DNA of 64,000 bases from Cordilura impudica (taxonomy: Eukaryota; Arthropoda; Insecta; Diptera; Scathophagidae). Positions 10,400-22,360 of the stretch are shown here, piece after piece. The position numbers were made by a program, and so were the translations under genes. The stretch covers positions 225,859,205 to 225,923,204 of the forward strand of contig OY821517.1 of the NCBI GenBank assembly GCA_963682025.1, given 5' to 3'. The notes under the pieces were generated by a model. That model ran no database searches and was not told where the DNA came from. It was given only the letters and a program-made list of their open reading frames with translations. The stretch's first letter is position 1. Each line of letters begins with the position of its first letter.

Positions 10400-11568
10400 C
10401 TGTTGAGCGAGCTAACGCATGAGTCGTCTACAACTTTTGGACTTCCCATCAGCGGTTGACCAATTAGAAAGTGCCCAGGTGTTAGAAAATCTATTTCATC
10501 TGATGAGTGGTTCATAGTAGATAAAGGTCGTGAATTTAGCACACCTTCAATTTGCGCTAATAATGTTGCCATGTTGTCTCCAATCACTCTTCTAATGTGA
10601 TATTTCACAGACTTAACGCCGGCCTCCCAAATTCCCTCAAAATGGGGCCTTGCCGGGGGGATAAAACGCCATTCAATTTTTTCGGCTTCAAGTTTTTCGC
10701 AAACCGAGTAATTCTTCTTCACTGCATCCATAAATTCTTTGTCTAATTTTCGTGAGGCTCCTACAAAATTTGTACCGTTGTCGGAATATAGGCATTTTGC
10801 TTTGCCTCTTCTAGCAAAAAAGCGTCTTAATGCTGCCAGAAATCCATCTGATGTAAGATCACTAACCGCTTCCAAATGGATCGCCCTTGTTGCCATACAT
10901 ACAAAAACAGCTATGTAACCTTTATATTATATTTCCTGTATCTGATGCAGCTTACACAGTATCTTAATACTTTTTTTTACGAGATTTCTCATACCAGTAA
11001 TCCAATATTTGCATCGAATTATTGGTGCTATCAGACTATTTCCTCCATGTAGGGTAGCTGTATGAATTTCTTTTACTATTAATTCTGCTACATAGGTTTT
11101 CTCTAATAGCACTGGATGTTTATGATTATACGGTAGTTCAAAATTTCTCAATCGCCCACCGACTCGGAGAATCCCATCTTCGTCCAAAAACGGATGTAGA
11201 CTTGCAATTTTGCTCCTCAGATCGACTTCTTTCCGTTGCCTTAAATTTGTTATCTCAGCAAAGTAAAATTCTTTTTGATGTTGACAAACTATCACGTGAT
11301 TCGCATCCTTCAATTCTTCGGATGTAAGACAGTTAGGATATTTCTTTCGCTTAATCTTACCAATGAATCGCTTTACATATGTGATAACTATTTCCAATTT
11401 GCGGAAAGATGAACACCTTGTAGACAGCGCCTCCAGCAAACATTTCGGGTTTCGTGCACTCGTTGTCAAAGTTATCTTCTGATGATTCTGTGAAGGCCAT
11501 TGACTTCTATCGCAATTTAACCAAGATGGTCCAGTCCACCACATCATGCTTATTTTGTCCGCCAACAC
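10400..11568 (-). pseudogene. BEL-1 integrase, first catalytic Asp region deleted
   Basis: The 11568-10927 part holds the zinc-binding region upstream of the core (TLHGGNSLIAPIIRCKYWI, then a CKLH remnant). After one in-frame TAA the reading continues at 10896 with CMATRAIHLEAVSD, LYSDNGTNFVGA (second catalytic Asp) and HFEGIWEAGVKS (catalytic Glu). In intact BEL/Pao integrases a stretch of roughly 50-70 residues containing VDYAGPF separates these parts. Here it is absent, so the first catalytic Asp is lost. The frame then runs into shifted sequence near 10440. Confidence 0.8.
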
Positions 11569-11737
11569 ACCTCTAGAAGCTTCATCAGCCGGGTTGCTCT
11601 TTGTATCGACATGTCGCCATACTGCATGCTGTAATAACGTTTTAATTTCGTTTACTCGAGATTTGATGAATCGATCTTTGCTTTTATTATTGACGATCCA
11701 AGCTAGGGTTATTGTCGAATCGCTCCAAGTATTTACT

Positions 11738-12560
11738 TCAATCTGCCGTTGTATTATTGATAAAAAATTTTTCTGTCAACTTTGTTAACAAATGAGCCGC
11801 ACATAACTCCAATTTTGGCAGCATCTTACTATTCTTCGCCGGATTAACCTTGCTCTTACCCGCTACTAAACTTATTATAGCGCCCACTTTGATATATACT
11901 ACAGCTGCATAAGCCTTTTGAGATGCATCCGCGAAGCCATGAATTTCCACCTTCGATGACATCGTCGTTTTATACCAACGAGGTATAGTTAGTTCTCGCA
12001 ATGACGGTAGACTTCTCATAATTACGTCCCATTCTTTTTGCAGGTCATCAGCTAGTTCATCATCCCAGTAGATTTCCATTATCCATAACTTTTGAATAAA
12101 CAACTTAACGCACATTGTAAACGGTGCAAGCCAACCAATAGGATAAAAAATTCTTGCTAGTGTTGATAAAGCACGCCGCTTGGTAACTCTTCCATTGTGA
12201 TCAGTTTTGATGTTGAACATAAACACATCTCTATTCGGATGCCACTGTAGTCCAAGCATTTTAACTGCTTCATCATTAGTAATCAGTACTATTTCTATAC
12301 TTCCTTTATTTGGGATTGCTTCTAAAAGAGTGTTGTTGTTGGACATCCATTTATGCAACGGTAACTCGAACTTCTCCAGCTGCAATGATACCTCCTTCAG
12401 AATTTGTTAACATTCTTCTGCTGAATCTGCTCCAGTCATCAGATCGTCCATGTAGAAATCGTTAATGATTATATTCCTTAATTTATCATCTAAACAGTCT
12501 GCCCCAATTCGTGCTAAAACCTGTTTTGCTAAAAACGGTGCAGATGATGTTCCATATGTT
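11738..12560 (-). pseudogene. BEL-1 reverse transcriptase end and RNase H
   Basis: The 12560-12386 part, in broken frames, carries the RT active-site box, read as FYMDDLMTG on the minus strand near 12460. The 12385-11738 part is the connection and Pao-type RNase H: LARIFYPIGWLAPF, then VEIHGFADASQKAYAAVVY with the DAS motif, and MLPKLELCAAHLL. The polymerase is separated from the RNase H by a stop at about 12406. Order and motifs match Pao-family polyproteins. Confidence 0.8.
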
Positions 12561-12960
12561 ACTGTAGTAAGTTTGAATTCACGTATCGGTTGATTTTTCT
12601 CCTCACGCCATAATACGTCTTGATATGATATGGTTGGTGATCTTCATGAATTAGTATCTGGCGATACATTTTTTCTACATCTGCCGTAATAACATTACAC
12701 CACAGCCTCCATTTGACGATGATATCGAAAATGTCATTCTGGAGCTTTGGACCAACCTTTAAGACGTCATTCAAGCTGTGCTTATTTGTAGATTTGGCTG
12801 ACGCATCGAACACTACACGTAACTTCGTAGTTAAACTATCTTCCCTGATGACAGCTTGCTGAGGAATATAATATTTGCCAGAATTATTGGCTGCTTCCAC
12901 CATATGACCCCTTTCATGATAATCCTGCATAAACTTCACATATTGTTGCTTTAAGGCAAA
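12559..12960 (-). pseudogene. BEL-1 reverse transcriptase, N-terminal part
   Basis: Contains YIPQQAVIREDSLTTKLRVV, FDASAKSTNKHSLNDVL and ADVEKMYRQILIHEDHQ, the conserved fingers/palm blocks of BEL/Pao reverse transcriptases including the first catalytic Asp (ADVEKMYRQI). The frame shifts just after HEDHQPY and the translation becomes unrelated, so the polymerase is broken before the YMDD box. Confidence 0.85.
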
Positions 12961-13166
12961 ATCATTTGCCAGCTTCCTCTACAAACTTAAAAATCGAGCC
13001 ATAGCTTGTTTTCTTGATTCTCCAAGCTCCATATTTTCTTCAAATGATAATCTTACTATGAATCTGCCATTACTATCCGTGGTTGTTCTTTTTCAAAATA
13101 TTTAATACAGCTATCGTGTGGCGACTCATCTTTCGTATCTGGGATTTCTTCAATTTTCCAAAATTT

Positions 13167-13921
13167 TTATAATGTTGTAGCAACTGCGGAATATGTTTTT
13201 GCTAATTTTGTGGGTCTTCTCAATAATCCGGACACCACCCAACCAAGTTTTGTAGCTTGTCCAGTGACAGTATCGATTTTCCTTATGCCTTCTTCTAGTA
13301 TTTCGTGGTACATATCTGTGCCGATTGGGACATCAGTTCTGTCTGATTTGTGGAAGTTAGGATCTGTCAAGAAATAGTTATCCCATTTAGATACATCGTA
13401 TTCGAACGATGCATATGGCTGCGGCTTCGATAATGATTGTAGCACCAGCGCCTCTATATTAAATCCTGCCTTGTTATGCAATCTAGGCCGAATTTCCAGC
13501 TGTACTTTTGAATTTGATACACCAGCTAATGTATCACCAAGTCCATACAACTCCGTTTTCGCTTTTATTTTCGGGAGCTGCAGAATCTGGGCCGCTTCCT
13601 CAGATATAGTAGTTTTTTGGGAACCCTGATCTACCAAAGCGCTCAGTGTAACAAACTCTCCATGGAGTGATTTAACTCTTACCAAGGCCAAGGTAGCTAG
13701 TAGAGCTGTTGTGGGCTCATCTTTCTTTGTCATATATACACCTGCTTTTTCATTCTTGTCCGATGGTTGAGTTGCGTGCTCATAATGCAAAAGAGAATTG
13801 TGATCTTTACCACACTTTTTACATCTGAACGTTGATTTGAAGCATTTCTGGTCTGTTGTATGATGTAGACAAATCTTACATGATTTTGAAGTGGTTGTCC
13901 AGTACCGTCTCTCATGTACAC
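13167..13921 (-). pseudogene. BEL-1 Gag zinc knuckle and aspartic protease
   Basis: Near 13900-13790 one minus frame reads CKICLHHTTDQKCF and CKKCGKDHNSLLHYEH, two zinc-knuckle-like clusters. The frame continuing to 13167 has the retroviral-type protease motif ALVDQGSQKTTISEEAAQI, where the usual DTGS-like D.GS core is DQGS. It ends with the LGWVVSG motif common to BEL proteins. Stops break the join to RT. Confidence 0.8.
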
Positions 13922-14159
13922 TTAGCTGTGCAAATTTTCAACAATCATAAATTTTGTGTCCTTTATTTTTGCAGAATACACACATTACTTCCATCGTCAA
14001 ATTGCTTGATTGCCTTGTATACGTCTTCTGCTGATGATTTGGCATACCCCTTTATTGATTTTTAGCTGATATCTTCGTGCCCTTTAAAGATTCTTGGGCT
14101 TGTGACATCTGCGCTAGAAATCTTCTAACGTCTGTATTTGCTGAGTTTTCTTGGTGTTG

Positions 14160-15280
14160 AATTCATATTGCCTCATAGCCTCGCTATCAAATTTCCTCAT
14201 AATTACCCTGGCAATAAAAGGCTATGCATCTTCAATCTCAATGCCGAGTGCTTCAATAGACCTCACACATTCATTTGTGGTGTCTAACAGTTGCCTTATG
14301 CTGACAGCTACTTCGCTATTCATGTTTGGCTGATCCAGCAATTTATCAACCAGTGTAGAAAACAACAATCTTCTGTTTTCATATCGCTTATTTAACATCT
14401 CAAGTGCCACTTTTTAATTATACTCAGTAATACTCAAGTGTTGTATATGTTTTGCAGCATTTACTATTGTTTTTAGTCGGTACATCTTCTCTACATTACT
14501 TAGTTGTTTGTTTTGATGTACTAATGTATCAAACATGTCATAAAATGATGACCACTCATTTGGATCGCCTTGAAAATACGGGATCTTTACCTCCTGCGAT
14601 CTTGCAGCTGGTTGATGAGCTACTGGAATTTGATCGGTGTCTTCTTTTTCACTAATCTTCCTTAGTACTTTATAATAGAGGCTTTTCACTTCTGAGAACC
14701 TCTCCGAAAACGCGTCTCTATCTTCGTCTTCCAATTTTTCTAACTTGGAATTGAGCTTTCTATATTCTTCATTTAACTCCATCTTCAGCACTTCCAAGAC
14801 CGATTTGCTTTGGGCTTGTATTTCACTTGTGGCTTCCTTCAATCGATCCATTAAATATACCATGTCACGATTAAACCACGAAGTGTTCTCTGTGCTTTTA
14901 TTACGGTTGCTTCTAAATAACACCGTTTTTTCCTGCTGGACCAACTCCGCAATGCTGGTTTCGCATACCTTATTTTCCTTATCTAGAGCAGCGTCTAGCT
15001 GTTGACTTGGGTTTAGTTGTTGCCGAATGTCTCGAACATATTTCATTACTTGCCCATAGTAGTCTACTTCAAAATAATGTTCCTTATCAGACCCGCCAAC
15101 TACCAATTTATCATGGTTTTCTTGGAACTCATCCCATTTCAATTACACTCTCTTCTGAGTTTCTTCAAATTTCACCTGGCGTATTGTTCCCGCTCCCAGT
15201 TTTTCCAGGACAATCAGCAAATCCTCGCCAATGATCTTTTGCCGTTCTAGCAACTTAATTTTCTGATTTTGAGCCATCAT
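14160..15280 (-). pseudogene. BEL-1 Gag, N-terminal and central part
   Basis: The likely start is the ATG at 15280 (MMAQNQKIKL). An in-frame TAA sits at 15145-15147, just before MKWDEFQ at 15142. The body has a coiled-coil-like Glu/Lys-rich region and the IPYFQGDPNEWSSFYDMFD segment typical of BEL/Pao Gag (DUF1759 type), then MYRLKTIVNAA. Further in-frame stops lie near 14414 and 14222, after which Gag-like sequence continues in the same frame (FIARVIMRKFD). These look like point mutations to stops rather than rearrangements. Confidence 0.85.
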
Positions 15281-15605
15281 ATTTAGTTAAACCCGAACCG
15301 AGCCTTTTTCCGAAGGCTTTAGTTTTTTTTAAATTAAATATTTAATTAACGATTTTTGAAAAACGCACTTATGATGTTAACAACTTATATTCTTCAATAG
15401 TTCTTTTTCTTCTTCGAATGACCAAATGTTTATTACTTTCCGCGGATCAATAAATAAACGTGTTGAGCATTTGTATGATACTGACTTTATTTACAAGAAA
15501 AATTTACTTATATACTAAACATAGGATGATATAATTCTTAAAACTAGACTATATTATCGCCACTAAACGTGCAGAGGATCATAAACCCTTAATGGTTTAT
15601 TAATT
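15281..15605 (-). other. BEL-1 5' untranslated leader
   Basis: Non-coding DNA between the 5' LTR piece (ending at about 15606) and the Gag start. No convincing primer-binding site with a TGG start was identified next to the LTR. Confidence 0.5.
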
Positions 15606-15829
15606 GCATTCTTAAATTACACTACAACGGCCGCACACATGCGTACCAGCAGGTCATAAACATTGTTTGTGTTGTTATCTTGAACTGACATAAACTGTGA
15701 AAATTCCCAACTGTGCGATAAACACGCTGTGTGATAAACACATTTGGGAATTTTCCTATTCAATATTTATTTGTAGATAATGACGAAAATTACCTACTTA
15801 ATTTCTGGAAAACATACATTAGATATAAT
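15606..15829 (-). repeat. BEL-1 5' LTR, inner fragment
   Basis: Matches 9331-9549 of the 3' LTR almost base for base. It is cut at 15829 by the TTTA-repeat tail of LINE-A. The missing outer part is at 25275-25354. Confidence 0.9.
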
Positions 15830-15852
15830 TTATTTATTTATTTATTTATTAG

Positions 15853-16398
15853 GTCAATGGATTAAATCCTTACAGACCTATATAAATGATATAATTACAT
15901 ATGTACATATATTGAAACAATTAAATGATTTAAAAATAAAAACAAATAGTTAGGAATTTAAGAAAATAATGATATTATGCTTAATTACATCAGTGCTCAA
16001 CGAAAAATCAATTAATTGAAAAAGATTATTATAAACACAACAAATTCTTCTAAAAGGATCAGCTAGAGCATAGTTGGTTTGAAAAGATTTAACAAAGAGT
16101 GGTTGGATTTGGCGTGATACTCGTTGAGGAACATTAAAAGTTATATTGTAAGCCACGTAAGCAAAAGAGTAGAAATTGTTTCCGTACAGACTCGATTCGT
16201 TGAATATGAATGTTATAGAAGGGATCCCATATTATTGACCCATATTCTAAAATAGGTCTTACAAGAGATGTAAAAAGTTGTTTGGTTATGTAAGGATCAA
16301 TAAATTCTATCTTTTAATAAAGGCGAGTGTACCTCTAGCTTTACTAACTGTCATGGTGACGTGAGATACAAAGTTTAATTTAGGATCAAGTAGAATCC
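15853..16398 (-). pseudogene. LINE-A ORF2, C-terminal end
   Basis: The 16156-15950 stretch has the usual end of such proteins: a run resembling NVPQRVSRQIQPLFV, then FRRICCVYNNLFQLIDFSLS. Bases 16157-16398 encode the preceding part in broken frames. The TTTA-repeat tail follows at 15830-15852. Confidence 0.6.
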
Positions 16399-16935
16399 CT
16401 ATATCCAGAAAAGTTCAACAAGTTCAAGCTGATATCCGCCCAAAAAGTAGTTAGCAGGAAAAACATTATTTCTAGAAAAACGCATACATTTACATTTTTT
16501 CAAATTTAGTTCCATTAGGTTACGGTTACACCACGAAAAGAAATAAAAGAAATTGTTGAGATCTGATTGAAGATGAATATGATCATTATGTTGACAGTAA
16601 CTTAAAAAAATTTTAACATCATCAGCGTACATTAAAACGTTGCAAAAATTTTTCACTTTTGGAAGATCATTGATGAAAAGGGAGAAAAGAATTGGTCCAA
16701 GATGGCTTCCTTGAGGAACACCAGAAGTCACAGTAATATCTTTAGATGACATATTATTATACATTACACGTTGTGTTCTCTCAGAAAGATATGATTTTAT
16801 CCATTTAAGGCTTAATGGTGTTAAACCTAATAAATCCAATTTGATCAGTAGAAGGTTATGGTTTACTTTATCGAAAGCCTTACTAAAATCGGTGTATACT
16901 GCATCTGTTTGTTTTTTTTTTTTTGACAAAACCAT
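16399..16935 (-). pseudogene. LINE-A reverse transcriptase, central part
   Basis: A 178-residue open stretch with YTDFSKAFDKVNHNLLL, TSGVPQGSHLGPILFSLFIN and the catalytic LMYADDVKIFLS box, then LKKCKCMRF. These are RT blocks 4-7 of a non-LTR retrotransposon. The first RT blocks are absent. The N-terminal MVLSKKKKQT is a shadow of the junction with the upstream piece. Confidence 0.85.
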
Positions 16936-17412
16936 CGATGAATGAAGTATTTTTCAAAAAATACAAGAGAACCAAAAATTTTATACTTTTTATAATACTT
17001 GTTCTTCAAATTTTTTAATCTTGATAGTTGTTTTGAGTTCCAAGTTTTGTAGACAGAACGCTTTGGGATGCATTCATCCATAAAAGAATACATAGTTCTA
17101 TAAAAGACCTCCACCATTAAATCAATAGAAGTATGGCACAACAAATCATTCCAGTTAGTGTTAGAAATTAGATCAATCAATTTGCTATAGTTGGTTTGTT
17201 TAAAACAAAAAACTTTATCTTTATTAATACAAATTTTGGATCCACCAAAAGTAGGCAAAACACAGCTAATTTCAATAGTTGGATGAAAGCGATCTTCCGG
17301 CAAGGTGATAGGATCAGAGCGAGTTATTATACAATGTTCTGGATTATTTGTAAATACCAGATCTAGCAGTTTACCGTATTCATTAAATACGCCATTCATC
17401 TGGTAAAGACTA
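16863..17412 (-). pseudogene. LINE-A endonuclease end and EN-RT linker
   Basis: The frame starts SLYQMNGVFNEYGKLLDLVF, the C-terminal endonuclease block common to these LINEs, and continues to WNSKQLSRLKNLKNKYYKKY, the linker that precedes the RT. It then runs out of frame at the RT junction. It is the continuation of the EN fragment at 22839-23316, now displaced by LINE-B. Confidence 0.75.
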
Positions 17413-17678
17413 AGATTTATTTATATTTTTTTTCATTATTAGAACCTTAAGAATATAATTCTTTTGTGGTTCAAGTGGAATTACATAAGTAAAGTCATTA
17501 TTAAGAATAAATGAATAAATAAATAGTTTTTTCTATAGAAAAATAAAAGACAATAACAATAAATTAACAACATGATAAAATTAATTAATGAGCTGGCTAT
17601 ATAGTTTTGAGAAGAGAGAGAGAATGAAAGATAAATTAAGAAAAAAATGAAATTATTGATATGTTAAAAAAAAAAGAG

Positions 17679-18536
17679 CTAGTTGTTGGAAGTTGTATGT
17701 TCAAATAAGGTTTTCTTGAAACTGTTTATTCCCGATATCTGTTTAATGTGCATGGGAAGGGCATTCCATAGCTTAATTGTGTTAACGAAAAAAAATCTAC
17801 TTGTGTTCAGAAAGTTGTGTTTTGGTATTACTAGAGAAATGGATCTTGTAGATCTCGCAAATATGAGTTTTTCAAACAAATAGACAGGAGTTTTGTGATG
17901 CAGAAGCTTGTGCAAAAATATTAGGTTTCGCATGGTAAGGTAATCATCCAACTCACAACCAAGGATAATTTTTCGCCAGGGTGATATACTTTCAAACCGC
18001 GCTAGACCATATACATATCGCGTAGCATTATTAAAAGACACCTGTAATTTGTGCATTGAGTGTGAATCTAATTTACTATATACCTCAGCTGAATAAGTAA
18101 TCAGTGGGAGTATTAACTGAACAACAAGGTTTCGCTTAGTTTCAACTGGTGTAAAGTAAGAAGACACTCGTAAATTACGTAGTACAAGAAAAACATTACG
18201 CACAACATTGTTTATGTGGTCTGTACATGAAAAGGTTGAATTTATATAAAATCCAAGATATTTTACTTTGTCAACATACATCAGAGGGGAGGAACCAAGA
18301 TATAATACTGGAAAATAACTACGGTTGAGTATGAATTTGCTAATAGGTAAAACAACCGATTTTTTAGGATTTAGTATCAAATTATTTGTATCAGCCCAAG
18401 TTTTTATAGCATCTAAGTCCTCATTAAGTTTGCAACATGTATCTTCTATCAAACCAAGATGGCTAAGATATATATAGCTGAATATCATCTGCATAACCAT
18501 GCATCCGAGCATACTTACAGACACTAAGCACGTCAT
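17679..18536 (-). pseudogene. LINE-B ORF2, RT thumb and C-terminal part
   Basis: A 285-residue open stretch. Its N-terminus overlaps a region where another frame gives the YADD active-site box. It continues with LNPKKSVVLPIS, YLGFYINSTFSCTDHI, ITYSAEVYSKLDSHSMHKLQ and the LWNALPMHIK end. This is the usual C-terminal region of Jockey/CR1-type ORF2. A frameshift separates it from the upstream RT. Confidence 0.85.
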
Positions 18537-18616
18537 TAATAAAAATGTTAAATAACAGAGGACCTAGAACGGATCCTTGCGGTACACCTGAGGTTACACC
18601 TCTCAAACCAGATTGC

Positions 18617-19153
18617 CTATTCCCTACAATTCTTCATAAGAATTAAAGATGCATCAGTAAAACCAAAATAGTGCTTTAATTTCTGACAAAGAATAGCATG
18701 ATCCACTTTATCGAATGCCTTAGAAAAATCTAATAAACACATGAATGTCAAATTTCCCAGGTCGTACTCAGGTCTGATATCATCCATCACCTTTAAGGCA
18801 GCAGTAGTACAGCTATGAGCAGCACGGAATCCAGATTGCAAAGGAGATAGAAGTTTGTTAAGATTAAGATAAGAAGTAATTTGCTCTGCCATAAGAGACT
18901 CAAAAACTTTAGCAAAAACTGGTAGAATACTTATCGGTCGGTAATCACATGTATTAACAGCAGTGGATAATTCAGCCACGGGAATTACTCTTCCTATTTT
19001 CCATAATTTAGGAAAGATGGACGTTGTTATGCAATGATTAAATATATGCGTTAGTGACCCAACAACATAGGGCAGAATTAGTTTTAAAAATGTAATAGAC
19101 ACCCCATCATCACCAACAGCATTAGAACGAATTTTTAAAACATTCTTGGTCAC
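18617..19153 (-). pseudogene. LINE-B ORF2, reverse transcriptase N-terminal blocks
   Basis: Includes IRSNAVGDDGVSITFLKL, the RT block 2 stretch NTCDYRPISILPVFAKVFE, LLSPLQSGFRAAHSCTTA and CLLDFSKAFDKVDHAILC with the first catalytic Asp. It ends in a frameshift just before the GVPQGS block, which is visible in another frame near 18590. Confidence 0.85.
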
Positions 19154-19397
19154 TTCAGCCTCCGATACCGTAGAAAACGTAAAGCTATTATTGCAAAAAA
19201 GAGTGCTTTGAGGTCTAAAATTATGGTTTCCTATTATGGGACTGTAACAAAAAAAAAAATAGTTAAGTTCATCAGGGGCTAACTGGCACTCAGGTGAACT
19301 ACTGGAGTAGACACTTAAAGTCTTAATGTTTTTCCAAAGTTGGGCAGCAGGTAAATTCGTGTTTAGTTTTTGAGCAAAATATGACTTTTTAGCCTGT

Positions 19398-20431
19398 CTA
19401 ACTGTTTATCAATGTTGAGTTTTTCTTCCAAACACTATAGCAATGATTGCGATCTTGAATAGATTGTTTTACAATTGTGTACCATGGGCAAGAACAATTT
19501 TTTATATAAAAACTACGCTCTGGTACACGACGATTATATACTTTCAGCAATGTAGTAAGAAAAACGTCCAGCTTTTCATCAACGGATGGCTGATACCAAC
19601 AGCCATTCCAGTTCAAGCCCGCGAGCTCAGCAAATAGTGACGGAATATCAACTGAATTATAATCTCTATATGTTATGAGCCTTAAATTTTCATCTCTAGC
19701 TAGCTTTATATTCAACGTGCAAAACAAAATTTCATGATCTGAGAGAAACGAAATCTGATCAAATAAAAGTAATAAGTTCAGGTGCGAGAGTATAATTAAA
19801 TCAAGTAAACTTGGACGAGAATTGGCTGCAAAACGTGTGGGACACTCATTATTAACAATGGTCATGCCAACGGAGCTGACAAAGTCAAGTAGTTCATTAC
19901 TAACATTATCCTCTAAGAATAGGTTAGCATTAAAGTCACCACAGGTGATAAAAAAATCATAGTCGATAGCATGGTTATTAAAATCATTAAAAAAAAAGGC
20001 TCAAGAGTATGTGACCTATTAGGATTATGGACACATGACACTAAAACCTTAACATTATTGTCATAAATTACTACATTAATGAATTCAGTATCAGAATGTT
20101 TTGACATATTAACAAATTTAGCCTTAAGATTTGTTTTACAATGTATGGCAACTCCGCCACCCTTCCTATTCTTTCTACTATTTCGGAAGAGGTTATATCC
20201 ACTAATTTTGTAATGACTATCCGCTATATCATGATCAAACCACGTTTCCGTCGCACAAATCACATCAACTTTTGAATTTTCAAATATAAATCTTACATTA
20301 TCCAGCTTTAACCCATTTAAACTTCTCGCATTAAAATTTACAGCATTAAGACCTGATCGCTGCTTACACAGTATATTCAGCATTGCAGAATGATTTCCGT
20401 TAACACAATTACCATTGTTAATTGGCATCAT
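19398..20431 (-). pseudogene. LINE-B ORF2, AP-endonuclease domain
   Basis: The start at 20431 leads to LNAVNFNARSLNGLKLDNV, then ICATETWFD (metal-binding Glu) and RKGGGVAIHCK. The frame breaks near 19913 and resumes in another frame at 19865, with SLLDLIILSHLN and the SDHEILFCTL block containing the catalytic SDH. Together these are an APE-type endonuclease of a non-LTR element, split by one frameshift. Confidence 0.85.
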
Positions 20432-20660
20432 AAATAGATTTGGAAAAAAAACAGTTTCGTTAGTTTGAGATAGCTTCCAAGAATGAATAAGAGAAATGAA
20501 GAAAGATAACTATAAAGCCTTACAAGTTTGTTACACATTTTATGTTTAAAATATATTAAAAAGAAAATAAAAAAATAAAAAAAATAGAAAAAACAAAAAA
20601 AAATTAAAAAATAAATAATATAATAATATAATAAAAGTGCACGTTAAAATAAACTATATA

Positions 20661-21533
20661 AAGGGTGATATTTTAAGAGCTATAGGAAAGTTTTCCAAAA
20701 AAAAACACATAAAATTCAGAAAAATGGATGAAATCTTTATTTGAATCGATGTACGGTCCATATAATTTAATGTCTGAAGATTATTTCATGCAAATGTTGA
20801 CCGGGGCTGCGCCTCAAATGGTCCAATTTTGTCCAATTTTGGCATACTTTCCAACATTTCGGCCGCTATCTCACGAATAAATGCTTCAATGTTGTCTTCC
20901 AATTCGTCCATTGACATGAGCTTTAACATAGCCCCACAAAAAATAGTCTAAAGGCGTTAAATCGCACGATCTAGGCGGCCAATTGACCGGTCCCGAACGT
21001 GAAATGAAATGTTCACCGAACTCGCCTCTCAATAAGTCCATTGTTGCGCGTGCTGTGTGGCATGTGGCACCGTCTTGTTGAATCCACATGTCATGCAAGT
21101 CAAGCTCTTGCATTTTGGGCAAAAAAAAGTTGGATATCATCTCTCGGTAGCGCTCACCATTCACAGTTACGTTACGATTCGCATCATCTTTGAAGAATCG
21201 ATAATTGATGGTCATCATTAACACTGGCCGATACAGCTGCGATATTTTCTTCAGTTCGCACTCTACGTAAGCGTGTTGGTGGTTTAATGTCCAACAATGT
21301 AAATTTGGTGCGAAATTTAGTCACAATAGCCCGAATAGCCGCTTCAGTGGGCCGATTAAGCTGACCATAAAATGGAAGAAGCGCGCGATGAACTTTCTTA
21401 ACAGATAATAAAATTCAATAACTTAAATTATAGACCAAACTGAAGATGTTTGACAATGAAACAAAACACGAAACGTGCGTCAGCTGTTTAAACCAGTGTT
21501 GCCAAAAAGACAATAGCTAAAAAAATCATCCTT
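20661..21533 (-). mobile_element. Mariner of DD41D (rosa-like) type, internally deleted, copy 1
   Basis: The ends are inverted repeats (AAGGGTGATATTTTAAGAGC.. at 20661 and the complement of ..GCTATT..ATGATCC.. at 21533) flanked by TA on both sides. The 21224-20886 frame has WIQQDGATCHTARATMDLL and CDLTPLDYFLWGYVKAHV. From the Asp of QQDG to the Asp of PLDY there are 41 residues, the DD41D spacing of the rosa family. The N-terminal coding part is present in pieces (21420-21230), but a deletion removes the segment with the first catalytic Asp. It lies between ORF1 and ORF2 of LINE-B. Confidence 0.85.
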
Positions 21534-21549
21534 TATAATAAAAATTTAA

Positions 21550-22360
21550 TTAAAATGCTTCTGAGCCTCTTTGGAGTCGTACAAAAACCTTTCCCCGTGC
21601 AGAGAACACACTAACAAATTTACCTTCCTTTTTCTGCTTTATAGCTTCCTGAAGTATCTTTCTATTTACAAGATCCAAACTTTCATATATGCGAAACGAA
21701 TTATCATAATCAAAGCCAGCTGCACGCATTGAAACAGCACCCTTAATTAGTTTTCGATATTCCGAGAATGCCTTTAATGTTCGATTTCTATCAAAAGGCG
21801 TATAGAATTTTACTATTACAGTAGTATTTTTATCTTGGTTCTTCGGACGCACTCTAAAGATATCACGTACTTGTGGAGCCAAGAAGTTAATGTAGTTTCA
21901 AACTTGATTAAAAACACTTTTCAAATTTTCAGTATTATCAGCTTTTACTCAAAAAATAATGGCATCTGCAGCAATGTCCTTCACTGTATTTTTTGTTTGT
22001 GTAGTTTTTATTTCTTATATTTCTTTTTTAATGTTTCAATTTCACTACTCAGTTTATCAACAGTAGTTAACTCACTCTCAATTGATGCATTGCGATCCTC
22101 AATATAATTAGCTCTTTCTTCAATAAGTTTAATTACGCTCTCTATTTTATTTATAAGTTTTGTCTCAACTGCAGTGAGCTCAGTACTTAAACGTTCAAAC
22201 ATAACATCAGCATGATTTTGTAATCTTTCTTCCATTCTTTTCAAAGATTTCAGTGTTATTGATCCATCATCAAGTTTTTGAGTTTTAAGTGCCGGAGAAA
22301 AAAATTAGTTTTTGAAGTATTAGGGGAGCTGTTTTTGCGTTTGGGTGTGAGGGAAGTCAT
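21550..22360 (-). pseudogene. LINE-B ORF1 protein
   Basis: The ATG at 22360 opens MTSLTPKRKNSSPNTSKTN. After a frameshift, 22244-22008 is a coiled-coil (KRMEERLQNHADVMFERLST..). After another, 21882-21550 is an RNA-binding-like domain (TVIVKFYTPFDRNRTLKAF..RKILQEAIKQ, ending GKVFVRL). A coiled-coil followed by such a domain is the usual build of LINE ORF1 nucleic-acid chaperones. There is no PHD finger, unlike LINE-A. Confidence 0.7.
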
